Notes: a model not told the origin generated them from the letters alone. Counted from the stretch's first letter, positions 31,239 to 39,561 are shown. The stretch: 64,000 nucleotides of DNA from Novosphingobium lindaniclasticum LE124 (GCF_000445125.1 NZ_ATHL01000127.1:1-64000), one strand, 5' to 3'. Translations and numbers: made by a program.

Positions 31239-31901
31239 TCAGGTGCGGCGGAATACGCCAGCTACGCGGCCGATCACGGACACTTCGCCATCTGCAGCGA
31301 CCTCCGGTGGAACCTGCGGATTATCGGCCATCAGCTTGTACTTCCCATCCGGCAACACCCGGACGCGCTTGATCGTGCCAAGCCCGCCATAGTTCAGCGC
31401 CCAGATCCCTTCCTGCCGGTCGATGATCTGCTGAGACCGGTCAATCATAACGATGTCCCGGTCGTTGATGGTCGGGTACATGCTGTCCCCTTGGGGCTTC
31501 ACGATCGATAGATGGGCCACGGCCGAATGGGTGAAGTTCCGTACCCAGTCTTCGGGAATCCACCGATCCACCCGCTCCATCACATTCTCATCGAGAAACC
31601 CCAGGCCCATGCCAATCGAGAGGTCAATCTCTTCGACCTTAACGAGCCCCATCTGCGCCGCGATCTCAGCTGGCGTCGGCGGTATAAACGCGTCTTCGCG
31701 GGGATCATCGATCTCGCCTGTCAAATAGGCAGGGGAGGTTTGCAGTACGCGAGCAATCTTGTGCAGATGTGAAGAATTTGCGGACTGCCCGGTAACGACC
31801 TTGCCGATCGTCTGCTGTGTCACACCAACCTCACGCGCTAAGGCAGACTGAGACATACCCAGTTCACGCATTCGTTCGGCAACACGGTCGCTTTTGATCA
31901 T
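31239..31901 (-). CDS. CI-type repressor with S24 peptidase domain
   Basis: This 220-residue protein has an N-terminal XRE helix-turn-helix (GMSQSALAREVGVTQQTIGKVVTG, residues 15-38) and a C-terminal LexA/CI-type domain with GDSMYPTINDRDIVMID (catalytic S140) and TIKRV (K178). The repressor keeps the P2-like prophage silent and should self-cleave with RecA during SOS; a clear Ala-Gly cleavage site is not evident. It is divergent from the Cro-like gene with two palindromic operators between them. Confidence 0.93.
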   Translation of the reverse strand: MIKSDRVAERMRELGMSQSALAREVGVTQQTIGKVVTGQSANSSHLHKIARVLQTSPAYLTGEIDDPREDAFIPPTPAEIAAQMGLVKVEEIDLSIGMGLGFLDENVMERVDRWIPEDWVRNFTHSAVAHLSIVKPQGDSMYPTINDRDIVMIDRSQQIIDRQEGIWALNYGGLGTIKRVRVLPDGKYKLMADNPQVPPEVAADGEVSVIGRVAGVFRRT

Positions 31902-31909
31902 CCTGCGTA

Positions 31910-31977
31910 CCTACAACTTTGGTTATCGGCGAAAAGGTAATTTGATGCGTTGACATGCCCACAACTCGGGTTGTAGG
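31910..31977. promoter_or_regulatory. Repressor/Cro operator region with two palindromes and a cro promoter
   Basis: CCCACAAC-TCGG-GTTGTAGG (31958-31977) is a 20-base palindrome with one mismatch between arms. A second, weaker copy CCTACAAC-TTTG-GTTATCGG lies at 31910-31929. A consensus TTGACA at 31950-31955 lies so that the matching -10 region falls in the strong palindrome, before the Cro-like start at 31986. Repressor binding there would shut off the lytic transcript. Confidence 0.72.
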
Positions 31978-31985
31978 TAACCCGC

Positions 31986-32315
31986 ATGAAGCAGGATCTG
32001 ACACCATTCGAAGCATTGGAGTTGGCAGTTGCCATTGCAGGCGGCCAGTCGGCAACCGCGCGCCTTTGCAAGGTATCTCAGGCTGCTGTGTGGAAATGGC
32101 TTCAGAGCGGCAAGCGTCTGCCCGCCGAGCAAGTGCTTGCGGTTTCATCGGCAACCGGCGTTTCGCCTCACTTACTTAGACCTGACATCTATCCGCTTTC
32201 GCTTGTCATTGAAGAACCAGACTACACTGAAGAGTGTGGGCCGGTTCTACCGACGCGAGTGGATCCTGTCGTTTGCGATCACCCGACGAAAACGCAACGG
32301 AAGGGCATCGCATGA
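31986..32315 (+). CDS. Cro-like/YdaS-family regulator
   Basis: This 109-residue protein has a YdaS-type helix-turn-helix: ALELAVAIAGGQSATARLCKVSQAAVWKWLQSGKRLPAEQVLAVSSATGVSPHLLRPDIYP (residues 10-69). It is the first gene of the rightward early operon opposite the repressor, the position of cro or of P2 cox/C-type switch genes. It overlaps the next gene by ATGA. Confidence 0.85.
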   Translation: MKQDLTPFEALELAVAIAGGQSATARLCKVSQAAVWKWLQSGKRLPAEQVLAVSSATGVSPHLLRPDIYPLSLVIEEPDYTEECGPVLPTRVDPVVCDHPTKTQRKGIA

Positions 32316-32800
32316 CGAAGCTGCGCGCCCCTCTGTCGTTCTCCCTCGCCATCACCACTGTCTGCGGCAAGATCGGTTGGGAAGCCGCTGCCAAGGTGAC
32401 CGGGCGCTCTATTCGGACGGTTCGCCATTGGAGCGAAAGCGATCGGCACGGAACGCCGACGCTCGACCAAGCTATGGCCCTCGATCGCGCTTTCATCGAA
32501 GCGGGCGGCGATCATGGACCGATCCTTTCCTGCTACGCGCTGCAGCTGGACGTCGCGATGGTTGATGCCGTCGCCTGCCGCACCGCGCTGGCAGATGACG
32601 TCGCCCTATTTTCCCGCGAAGCTGGCGATGCCGTCGGCCGCTGCATTCAGGCCCTCGCGCCGGGCGCTTCGCCCGCGATGATACAGGCCGCCATTCTCGA
32701 AACCGAAGAAGCTGACGCGATCGTTCCGCGCCTTCTCGGTCGGTTGAAAGCACTTCTGCCCGGCAATGGCGCCGGGGCCGAAGCTAGGGGGCAAATCTAG
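32312..32800 (+). CDS. Putative DNA-binding early regulator
   Basis: This 162-residue protein starts MTKLRAPLSFSLAITTVCGKIGWEAAAKVTGRSIRTVRHWSESDRHGTPTLDQAMALD, which has the form of a helix-turn-helix (WEAAAKVTGRSIRTVRHWS). The remainder is alpha-helical. It is coupled to the Cro-like gene by ATGA and lies directly before the Ogr-like gene. A role like CII or an early regulator is inferred from place and HTH only. Confidence 0.65.
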   Translation: MTKLRAPLSFSLAITTVCGKIGWEAAAKVTGRSIRTVRHWSESDRHGTPTLDQAMALDRAFIEAGGDHGPILSCYALQLDVAMVDAVACRTALADDVALFSREAGDAVGRCIQALAPGASPAMIQAAILETEEADAIVPRLLGRLKALLPGNGAGAEARGQI

Positions 32801-32801
32801 C

Positions 32802-33098
32802 ATGTCACGTCACGCGAAACTTCCACACGTAACCTGCCCGGCTTGCGGCGGTCGCGCTTTTGCACGGTCTTCCGGCAAGTCGAGCGCGACCTTCCGGGAG
32901 GTCTATTACGACTGCCGGAATCCGGATGCCTGCGGGCTCCGGTTCGTCGTCGAGATGCAGGCCGTCCGCACGGTTCGGCCCAGCAGCTACCCGAACCCCC
33001 TGCACACCCTGCCGATGACGCAGTGGCGCCCGGCCGCGAACGATCGCGCCGACAATGACAACGGCTCAGAGCCGGAAACCACCGCCGCCGGCACCTGA
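32802..33098 (+). CDS. Ogr/Delta-like zinc-finger late transcription activator
   Basis: This 98-residue protein reads VTCPACGGRAFARSSGKSS, then TFREVYYDCRNPDACGLRFVVEM and a tail QAVRTVRPSSYPNP. The four cysteines C12, C15, C38 and C44 with the Y-Y-x-C-x-N-x-x-x-C-x-x-x-F pattern are those of P2 Ogr and P4 Delta, which activate late promoters by contacting RNA polymerase alpha. In P2, ogr is next to D; here it is in the early operon. Three inverted repeats with 12-base spacers (8807, 15873, 22792) are its probable targets. Confidence 0.88.
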   Translation: MSRHAKLPHVTCPACGGRAFARSSGKSSATFREVYYDCRNPDACGLRFVVEMQAVRTVRPSSYPNPLHTLPMTQWRPAANDRADNDNGSEPETTAAGT

Positions 33099-33207
33099 CC
33101 TAAAGGCCGCGCTGGCCTGACCTGACACTTCCGAATGCCTTCAGCCCGGCTCGCTTCCGGGAACGCCCCCGCTTTGCCTTTTTCCTGCACTCCACCGGAG
33201 CCATCCC

Positions 33208-33414
33208 ATGCTGCACATCCCGTCCAGCCAGTTCCGCACCGTTCACGCTCCACAGCCCGCCCGACCGGACGTGAGGCGCTCCACTCTCGCCACCTGTCGC
33301 GATTTCTGGCGCACCGCGCCGCGCGGGGTTCGGAACGACGTTCTGATCCTCACCGCCGTCACGCCGGTCCTGCTCGCCGCCTTCGCCCTCCTCTGGATCA
33401 TGGTGCCAGCATGA
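33208..33414 (+). CDS. Small single-span membrane protein
   Basis: This 68-residue protein has one C-terminal hydrophobic helix (VLILTAVTPVLLAAFALLWIMV). The ATG at 33208 is preceded by GGAG at eight bases, and it is coupled to the next small gene by ATGA. The 109 bases before it contain no gene. Function unknown; it is part of the early operon. Confidence 0.55.
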   Translation: MLHIPSSQFRTVHAPQPARPDVRRSTLATCRDFWRTAPRGVRNDVLILTAVTPVLLAAFALLWIMVPA

Positions 33415-33626
33415 GCGCGCGCGCCCCGTTCTTCATCGGTCAGTCGGTGATCATCTCGTCGCAGCGGTGGACCCCGAATGGCTGGGTGCCCGCCACCGAG
33501 TTCGGTCTCGTCCTCACCCCCAACGTCAGGCGTCACCAGCGCCGGGGCTTCGTCGAAGTCTGGCGCGGCAGCGGCAGGCTTCCCGAAGTCGAAGTTTACC
33601 CGCGCGACGCCGTGTCGCCCGCCTGA
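33411..33626 (+). CDS. Small early protein, function unknown
   Basis: This 71-residue protein (MSARAPFFIGQSVIISSQRWTPNGW, then PNVRRHQRRGFVEVWRGSGRLPEVEVYPRDAV) has a predicted beta-barrel pattern. It starts on the stop of the preceding gene (ATGA) and ends 26 bases before the primase-helicase gene. No recognised family. Confidence 0.6.
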   Translation: MSARAPFFIGQSVIISSQRWTPNGWVPATEFGLVLTPNVRRHQRRGFVEVWRGSGRLPEVEVYPRDAVSPA

Positions 33627-33652
33627 TCCCTGCTGAAAGTCCAGAATTCCCC

Positions 33653-36379
33653 ATGCAAATGCGAGACGATATTCGCCGCGAGCTAATGCCGCTCCTGAAA
33701 ACCGACTTCCAGTGGAAGAAGGATCAGGGCGAATGGCTTCAGGGCGGCAAGTGCCCCGAGTGCGACGGGCGCGAGGTCTACACCCGCTCCGAAAGCCCAT
33801 GGGTGCTCAAATGCGGCCGGGCCAACCGCTGCGGTTGGGAATCCTCCATCCGCGACCTCTATCCCGAGATCTTCGATACGTGGTCCAAGCGTTTCAAGAA
33901 GACGGCGCAGAACCCGAACGCAGCGGCCGATGCCTATCTGACTGATGCCCGCGGCCTCAACCTCATGGGCATGCGTGACGCCTACTCGCAGGAGTACTTC
34001 CGCGACGAGGCCCGCAATGTCGGTTCCGCCACCGTGCGCTTCCCGCTGCCGGGCGGCAGCTGGTGGGAGCGCCTGATCGACCAGCCCGGCCGGTTCGACC
34101 GCAAGGCGCACTTCGCGCCGCGCAGGCCGTACAAGGGGCAGGCATGGTCGCGGCCGGACGTCACCATGGAAGACTTCGCCAACGCGCCCAGCATCTGGTT
34201 CGCGGAAGGCATCTTCAACGCCTGGGCGCTTGAGCAGGCTGGCCAGCGCGCCGCCTCCACCATGTCGAGCAACAACTACCCCAGCGAGTTCCTGAAGCAG
34301 CTGCGGACGCACATCGCATCCTCGGATCGGCCGCACCGCAGCCCGCGCATCGTGTTCGCCTTCGACGTCGGCCCCGCAGGGACCAAGGGCAACCGCGATT
34401 ACGTCAAGCAGGCGCGAAAGGATCGCTGGGACGCATCCGCCGCGCTGCCGATGGGCGAGGACGAGACCGGCAAGGAACTCGACTGGAACGACCTGCTCCA
34501 GCTGGAGCGGCTGACCGAGAAGCACCGCGCCGAATACCTCTGGCACGGGCAGGTGCTGCTCGCCGAGACCGCACAGGAAAAGGCTTACCTGATCTGGGAG
34601 AAGCACCGCTGGAACAGCTTCCACTTCAACTTCGGCAACCGGACGTACTGGTGCGGCATCGACATCTCGATCGTGCAGGAGAAGATCGACGAGTATCGGC
34701 GCGGACGTACCCGTGAACTGAAGGAAATCGACAGCGAGGAAGAAGCCAAGATCCGCATGGAGGCTTCCCGGGAAGCGCTGGCCGTCGAGGAAATCGCCAA
34801 CTGCGCCTTCCGCGTCCTGTATCGCCAGCGTGACGAGGCGACGGACGAGACCAAGTTCTTCCTGAACATCCGCTACCCCAGCGGCAAGCGCCCGGCCGTG
34901 AAAGGTGACTTCACCGCCGCCCAGCTGCGTAAGGCCTCGAACTTCGAAGATCGCCTCTTCGCCTTCGGCGGTGTCTGGACCGGCAACGCCCAGCAGCTGA
35001 CCCGCATGCTCCAGCACCAGACGCCGGACCTGCCGGACGTGCGCCCGCTTGGCTTCACCGGCTACTGCCGGGACGCGAAGGCCTATGTCTTCGGCCAACT
35101 GGCCGTCGCGAACGGCCGCGTGTTCAAGCCGAACGACGACGATTTCTTCCAGATCGGCAAGCAGGCCCTGAAGCTGGGCACGTCCGAGCGCCTGCTCGAC
35201 ATCGACTATGACGCGGACAATCTCGACACCAGCTGGCTGGCCGACCTCTGGACGGCCTACGGCGCCAAGGGCCTCGTCTGCCTGACGTTCTTCTTCGGCT
35301 CGCTCTTCGCCGAGCAGGTCCGCGCCGAGATGAAGAGTTTCCCATTCCTCGAAATGCATGGCTTGCCCGGCACCGGCAAGACCACGCTGGTCGAGTTCCT
35401 CTGGAAGCTGCTCGGCCGCGAGAACTACGAGGGCTTCGACCCGGCCAAGGCTACGCCCGCCGCCATGGCGCGCAACCTCGGCAAGGTTGGCAACCTGCCC
35501 GTCGTTCTGATCGAGGGCGACCGGCGCGAGGAAGCCAGCCACGCCCGCAAGTTCGAGTGGGAGGAACTCAAGACGGCTTACAACGGGCGCACCGTGCGCT
35601 CACGCGGCGTGAAGAACGGCGGCATGGAGACGTTCGAACCGCCGTTCCGGGGCGCGATCGTCATCGAGCAGAACGAGCCGGTCAACGCGAGCCGGGCCGT
35701 GCTCGAGCGTATCATGTCGCTGGGCTTCGACATGGCGGGCTGGTCGGCGGACACGAAGACCTCGGCAGAGCGGCTTGAGCAATGGCCGATCGAGAGGGTC
35801 TCGGGCTTCATAGTCCATGCCGCCAAACGCGAAAACGAGGTCATGGCCCGCTTCCGGCAGGCCTTCGCGCAATACGAAAGCGAACTGCTCGCTATGCCGG
35901 GCATCCGCACCAACCGGTTGGCGAAGACGCATGGCCAGCTGCTCGCCTTCCTCGACGCCATGCGCGCGCTCCTGCCGCTGACCGACGAGCAACAGGCGGC
36001 CACCGCCAAGTTCATCGTCGAGATGGCGACCGAACGGCAGCTTGCGGTCAACAGCGAAGACCCGATCGTCAGCCTGTTCTGGGAGCGGTTCGATTACCTT
36101 GAAGAGAACGAGGATCCTGCGGCCCTCTCCGGCCACATCAACCATCACCGCCGCCATGCCGAAGGCATGATCGCGGTCCGCCTCAACGAAATGGAGGCTC
36201 GCTGCGCCGAGAAGCGCCTGGCGCTGCCTACCCATGCCGAACTGATCCGCGCGCTGAAGACCTCGAAGTCGCGTCGCTTCATCGAACAGACCGCCGTCAA
36301 TTCTCGGAACGACGGCGTTCCGCCGGTCCGCTGCTGGGTCTTCCACGACCGCTCGCGCGCGACCTCCACCAATTCCTGA
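33653..36379 (+). CDS. Phage primase-helicase
   Basis: This 908-residue replication protein has an N-terminal zinc finger (C34, C37, C54, C60: KCPECDG, LKCGRANRC). A TOPRIM primase domain follows with FAEGIFNAWAL (E185) and VFAFDVGPAGTKGN (D238), then a long middle region. The C-terminal P-loop ATPase has HGLPGTGKTTLVEFLWKLLG (Walker A about residues 570-578) and LPVVLIEGDRREE. The combination supports priming and unwinding at a phage origin. The start is ATG 33653, with ATG 33659 close by; the open frame upstream overlaps the preceding gene. It is the main gene of the early operon. Confidence 0.88.
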   Translation: MQMRDDIRRELMPLLKTDFQWKKDQGEWLQGGKCPECDGREVYTRSESPWVLKCGRANRCGWESSIRDLYPEIFDTWSKRFKKTAQNPNAAADAYLTDARGLNLMGMRDAYSQEYFRDEARNVGSATVRFPLPGGSWWERLIDQPGRFDRKAHFAPRRPYKGQAWSRPDVTMEDFANAPSIWFAEGIFNAWALEQAGQRAASTMSSNNYPSEFLKQLRTHIASSDRPHRSPRIVFAFDVGPAGTKGNRDYVKQARKDRWDASAALPMGEDETGKELDWNDLLQLERLTEKHRAEYLWHGQVLLAETAQEKAYLIWEKHRWNSFHFNFGNRTYWCGIDISIVQEKIDEYRRGRTRELKEIDSEEEAKIRMEASREALAVEEIANCAFRVLYRQRDEATDETKFFLNIRYPSGKRPAVKGDFTAAQLRKASNFEDRLFAFGGVWTGNAQQLTRMLQHQTPDLPDVRPLGFTGYCRDAKAYVFGQLAVANGRVFKPNDDDFFQIGKQALKLGTSERLLDIDYDADNLDTSWLADLWTAYGAKGLVCLTFFFGSLFAEQVRAEMKSFPFLEMHGLPGTGKTTLVEFLWKLLGRENYEGFDPAKATPAAMARNLGKVGNLPVVLIEGDRREEASHARKFEWEELKTAYNGRTVRSRGVKNGGMETFEPPFRGAIVIEQNEPVNASRAVLERIMSLGFDMAGWSADTKTSAERLEQWPIERVSGFIVHAAKRENEVMARFRQAFAQYESELLAMPGIRTNRLAKTHGQLLAFLDAMRALLPLTDEQQAATAKFIVEMATERQLAVNSEDPIVSLFWERFDYLEENEDPAALSGHINHHRRHAEGMIAVRLNEMEARCAEKRLALPTHAELIRALKTSKSRRFIEQTAVNSRNDGVPPVRCWVFHDRSRATSTNS

Positions 36380-36395
36380 AATCGAAAGGACGAAC

Positions 36396-36893
36396 ATGCG
36401 TAGCGTTCCCTCCCTTCTGTCCATGATCGACGAACCCAAGGCCCCGGCGCCGACGGTCCTGCCCTGGGACTACATCCGGATGCGCCGCGAGGCCGCTGGC
36501 CTCTCAATCGAGCAGGCCGCGCGACCATACTGGCACCGCCCCGAGCACCGCGAAGACGTGGAGCGCAATTTTAGAACCCTCGAACAGCCCGGTTATCGTG
36601 CCGCGCGCAATCGGTTCGGCGGCGATAAGTCCCGCTCATACCGTGTCAGCGAGGCGATCTATCGCCAGCTATGCGACGGGCCGCCGGAGCAACACCCCCG
36701 CCTCTGCCTGGCATGCGGATGGGACGAATGGTCCGCGCAGCTCGATATCGAAGGGTTCGACTGCACATGGTCCGACGCGGATCCGCAGATCTGCACCCTC
36801 TGCGAACAACTGCGCCGCCCCCTGTTCAAGCCCCGCCTGCCGAAATTCCACCCGACCCACACGACCCACGGCGGGCACCAGATCGCCGCCTGA
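36396..36893 (+). CDS. Phage protein with HTH-like N-terminus and cysteine pairs
   Basis: This 165-residue protein contains DYIRMRREAAGLSIEQAARPYW, similar to the first helices of XRE-type domains. LCLACGWDEWS and ICTLCEQLRRPL follow, two CxxC pairs (about residues 104-107 and 134-137) that could bind zinc. It follows the primase gene by 16 bases. It may be a replication accessory or regulator; not recognised. Confidence 0.6.
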   Translation: MRSVPSLLSMIDEPKAPAPTVLPWDYIRMRREAAGLSIEQAARPYWHRPEHREDVERNFRTLEQPGYRAARNRFGGDKSRSYRVSEAIYRQLCDGPPEQHPRLCLACGWDEWSAQLDIEGFDCTWSDADPQICTLCEQLRRPLFKPRLPKFHPTHTTHGGHQIAA

Positions 36894-36910
36894 GTACCAA
36901 GGAGCATCCA

Positions 36911-37150
36911 ATGTCCAGCAGCACAGCCGCAGACAGCCTGCGCAACCACATCGAAGCCATCGAGAAAATGGAAGAAGAAATCCGCGATATGCGCAGCGAC
37001 GTCAGCGAGCGATACAAGTGGGCGAAAGCCGAGGGCTACGACGTCAAGTGCATGAAGCAGATCGTCGCGATCCGCCGCATGCGCCCGGACGATCGCCACG
37101 AGATGGAAAACATCGTCGATACCTACAAAGCCGCGCTGGGGATCGACTGA
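36911..37150 (+). CDS. GapR-like DUF2312 protein
   Basis: This 79-residue protein matches the DUF2312/GapR family: LRNHIEAIEKMEEEIRDMRSDVSERYKWAKAEGYDVKCMKQIVAIRRMRPDDRHEMENIVDTYKAALGI. GapR is a tetrameric alphaproteobacterial nucleoid protein that binds overtwisted DNA ahead of polymerases and stimulates topoisomerases. A phage copy next to the primase-helicase may help replication fork progress. The start ATG 36911 has AAGGAG eight bases upstream. Confidence 0.88.
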   Translation: MSSSTAADSLRNHIEAIEKMEEEIRDMRSDVSERYKWAKAEGYDVKCMKQIVAIRRMRPDDRHEMENIVDTYKAALGID

Positions 37151-37152
37151 AC

Positions 37153-37353
37153 ATGGCTCCTAGCAGCTCGAACAACTTTCACCCGATAGGCTGTTCATGC
37201 CGGGCCTGCTCGCCCGTCGCGGAACGCCACCGCCGCGCCAGACTCGCGATCAAAGGCGCGTCGCGCGCCTTGTTTCTGATCGCCGCGCTGATCGCGATAC
37301 CGTTCATCATTGTTCACGCGCTCTCCAGCGCAAAGGATGTCGCCAACAAGTGA
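37153..37353 (+). CDS. Small membrane protein with CxC motif
   Basis: This 66-residue protein starts two bases after the GapR-like stop and reads MAPSSSNNFHPIGCSCRACSPVAERHRRARLAIKGASRALFLIAALIAIPFIIVHAL. It has a cysteine cluster and one hydrophobic helix (about residues 40-57). Function unknown. Its stop overlaps the next possible start (GTGA). Confidence 0.55.
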   Translation: MAPSSSNNFHPIGCSCRACSPVAERHRRARLAIKGASRALFLIAALIAIPFIIVHALSSAKDVANK

Positions 37354-37547
37354 ACTTTTCTGAGGCCTTTGATGCGATTGCCATCGCCATTGCGCACTCT
37401 CTAGCGCGGCAGCACCATGCCGAATCGATGGCTAATTGCACCAAGGAAGTTTCGAATGCGCACGGCGATCTACGCCCGTTTCAGCAGCCAACTGCAAAAG
37501 GACTCCTCGATCGAGGATCAGGTCCGCGTTTGCACCGAGCGCGCTGA
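37350..37547 (+). CDS. Possible small protein overlapping the recombinase start
   Basis: From GTG 37350, overlapping the previous stop by GTGA, a 65-residue frame begins VNFSEAFDAIAIAIAHSLARQHHAESM. The first 35 residues look like a real helical protein, but the remainder overlaps the recombinase gene by 92 bases in another frame. It may be a small gene with a drifted end, or chance. Confidence 0.3.
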   Translation: MNFSEAFDAIAIAIAHSLARQHHAESMANCTKEVSNAHGDLRPFQQPTAKGLLDRGSGPRLHRAR

Positions 37548-39078
37548 GCGGGAAGGATGGACGGTTACGGCCGTCTTTTCGGACTATGCGATGTCCGGCG
37601 CCGTGCGCGATCGCCCCGGTCTGAATTCCCTCATCGAACATATCAGGGCCGGTGGCGCCGACCAGATATTGGCCGAAGCCATCGACCGCCTCTCTCGCGA
37701 CCAAGAGGATCTCGCTGGCATCCATAAGCGAGTTCGCTTCTTGGGCGCACGCATATTCACGCTATCGGAAGGCCCGATCGACGAACTGCAGATTGGCTTC
37801 AAGGGCACGATGGCCAGCCTGTTCCGGAAAGATTTGGCCGATAAGATCAAACGCGGTCAGGGCGGAAGGGTCGCCGCTGGCCGTACCCCCGGCAACATTG
37901 TCTACGGCTATCGGAAAGTTCATCGCCTGGATTCTCGTGGCGAAGCCGAGCGCGGACTGCGCGAGATCGATCCCGAACAAGCGGAGATCGTGCGCCGGGT
38001 ATACGCCGAATACATCGCTGGCGAATCACCCCTCGCAATTGCCCGGCGGCTTAATGCGGAAGGCATCCCCTCCCCTTCCGGCGGCACTTGGAACGTCAGC
38101 GCCATCAACGGCGACGCTGTGCGCGGCAACGGCCTGCTCTGCAACGAGATCTACATCGGCCAGCTCGTTTACAATCGCACCACGATGGTTCGCGACCCCG
38201 ACACGCGTAAGCGCGTGCCCCGCGTGAACCCGGCCGAGCAATGGCAGCGCCAGGACGTTCCTCACCTCCGCATCGTCGATGATGAAAGCTGGGAGGCTGT
38301 TCGTCGGCGAAAGTCGCTGAGAGAGAACTGGGACTTCAACAAACAGCGCAGACCGAAGCGCCTGCTTTCGGGTCTCGTAAAGTGCGGCCAGTGCGGCGGT
38401 GCCATAGTCGTGATCGGCAGCGAGAAGTGGGGCTGCGCCAACACACGCCGCGCCGGGACATGCACGAACCGCCGCACGATCGACAGCACCGTGCTGGAAT
38501 CTCGCGTGCTCGCAGGTCTGCGGAAAGAGCTACTCAGCCCGGAGCGGGTTAGCCTGGTCGTGAAGGCGTATCACCAGCATCGAGCGCGGCTTGACCGGGA
38601 AGCGTTCGAGGCCGCTGCGACCAACCGGAAGCGGATCGACGAACTGGAGAAGCAAATCTCAAACCTCGTCAGCGCGATCGCCGCCGGTGCCGCCGACGTC
38701 CCCGAAATCGTGGAAGCGCTTCAACGCGCCAAGGCCGAGCGCGAGCAACTGACTGAAGCGATCGGATCAGCGAACGCCGCCCAAGTGATCAGCCTGCACC
38801 CGGCCATTGCCGAAGCATACCGGAACGCTGTCGAGGACATCACCCGGCACCTGAATGGCGAAGAGGAAAGCGCCCGAACCGCCCGGTCTGCGCTGCGTAC
38901 TCTGATAGATGCGGTCATCCTCACTCCGAAGGAAAACGGTCGCGGACTGCACATCGATCTGCAAGGAAGGCTCGAAAACGTCGTGAGCCTCGCTACCGGC
39001 GAGGCTCCGATGGAGCGTGAAGGTATGTTGCAGGTGGTAGCGGAGGAGGGACTCGAACCCCCGACACGCGGATTATGA
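37456..39078 (+). CDS. int: Large serine recombinase (phage integrase)
   Basis: This 540-residue integrase starts at ATG 37456 (AAGGAAG eight bases upstream). The resolvase domain MRTAIYARFSSQ carries catalytic S10, with AEAIDRLSRDQEDL and the fork helix. The recombinase domain follows (GYRKVHRLDSRGEAERGLREIDPEQAEIVRRVYAEYIAGES), then a zinc ribbon (KCGQCGGA, GCANTRRAGTCTNRR) and a coiled coil. The last residues VVAEEGLEPPTRGL are encoded by the reverse complement of a tRNA 3' half, so the gene overlaps its own attachment site. It should integrate and excise the P2-like prophage. Confidence 0.94.
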   Translation: MRTAIYARFSSQLQKDSSIEDQVRVCTERAEREGWTVTAVFSDYAMSGAVRDRPGLNSLIEHIRAGGADQILAEAIDRLSRDQEDLAGIHKRVRFLGARIFTLSEGPIDELQIGFKGTMASLFRKDLADKIKRGQGGRVAAGRTPGNIVYGYRKVHRLDSRGEAERGLREIDPEQAEIVRRVYAEYIAGESPLAIARRLNAEGIPSPSGGTWNVSAINGDAVRGNGLLCNEIYIGQLVYNRTTMVRDPDTRKRVPRVNPAEQWQRQDVPHLRIVDDESWEAVRRRKSLRENWDFNKQRRPKRLLSGLVKCGQCGGAIVVIGSEKWGCANTRRAGTCTNRRTIDSTVLESRVLAGLRKELLSPERVSLVVKAYHQHRARLDREAFEAAATNRKRIDELEKQISNLVSAIAAGAADVPEIVEALQRAKAEREQLTEAIGSANAAQVISLHPAIAEAYRNAVEDITRHLNGEEESARTARSALRTLIDAVILTPKENGRGLHIDLQGRLENVVSLATGEAPMEREGMLQVVAEEGLEPPTRGL

Positions 39079-39080
39079 TT
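39035..39080 (-). other. Attachment site: 3' half of a CAU-anticodon tRNA gene
   Basis: On the minus strand this gives the anticodon loop ATCATAA, a variable loop, the T arm with GGTTCGAGTCC, the acceptor 3' strand and CCA. Anticodon CAU means tRNA-Met (elongator) or tRNA-Ile2. To the right the sequence (TTTCTTGATTGG...) is not the 5' half of a tRNA, so the gene is incomplete and this is a phage-borne or hybrid att rather than a functional tRNA. The next 277 bases (39081-39357) hold no gene I can support. Confidence 0.8.
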
Positions 39081-39357
39081 TCTTGATTGGTACTGATTTA
39101 TAAGGGTTTTTCTGTAAACACAACCCCATAGAAACCGCAGATTTCCGTGACCTCTCCGGGCGTCTGTAAACTCGAAAAGCGCCCTCCCCGGCATCGTTTT
39201 TCCGCGACGGACATCGGCCGCGGCTACTTGGGGACCTCGCACCCTAAGCCTGCCATTGTTGGTTGCCGTTGGTTGAGCGGATCAATCTGGACGGCAGCAA
39301 TCCGGAATTTTAACCCTCGCCTGATTACGAATGCCCAGCCAACTGCGAGGACGCGGA

Positions 39358-39561
39358 ATGTATCAAATCATCGGCCTGCAACGCGATCAAAAGCGTGTCC
39401 TAGTCGCCACCCCGAAGAACGCCGAAATGGCCCTCAACAGTTTCCGTGCTGCGCAGAATCTGTTTCCCCGCGTTGTCGTGCTGACACCCGAGGGAGTGGA
39501 AATTAGCGGCTTCGAGCTAAGTCGGCGCTACCACGAAGAGGAAAGAGATCGCTACGACTAG
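39358..39561 (+). CDS. Small hypothetical protein beside the attachment site
   Basis: This 67-residue protein (MYQIIGLQRDQKRVLVATPKNAEMALNSFRAAQNLFPRVVVLTPEGVEISGFELSRRYHEEE) has a beta-alpha-beta pattern. ATG 39358 is preferred over 39331 because of GAGG upstream. It is outside the first prophage if 39080 is the boundary. I cannot name a family. Confidence 0.6.
   Translation: MYQIIGLQRDQKRVLVATPKNAEMALNSFRAAQNLFPRVVVLTPEGVEISGFELSRRYHEEERDRYD

Noticed and set aside
39035..39080. Complete functional tRNA gene
   Set aside because: Only the 3' half from the anticodon loop on is present; the sequence to the right does not form D and acceptor 5' arms.
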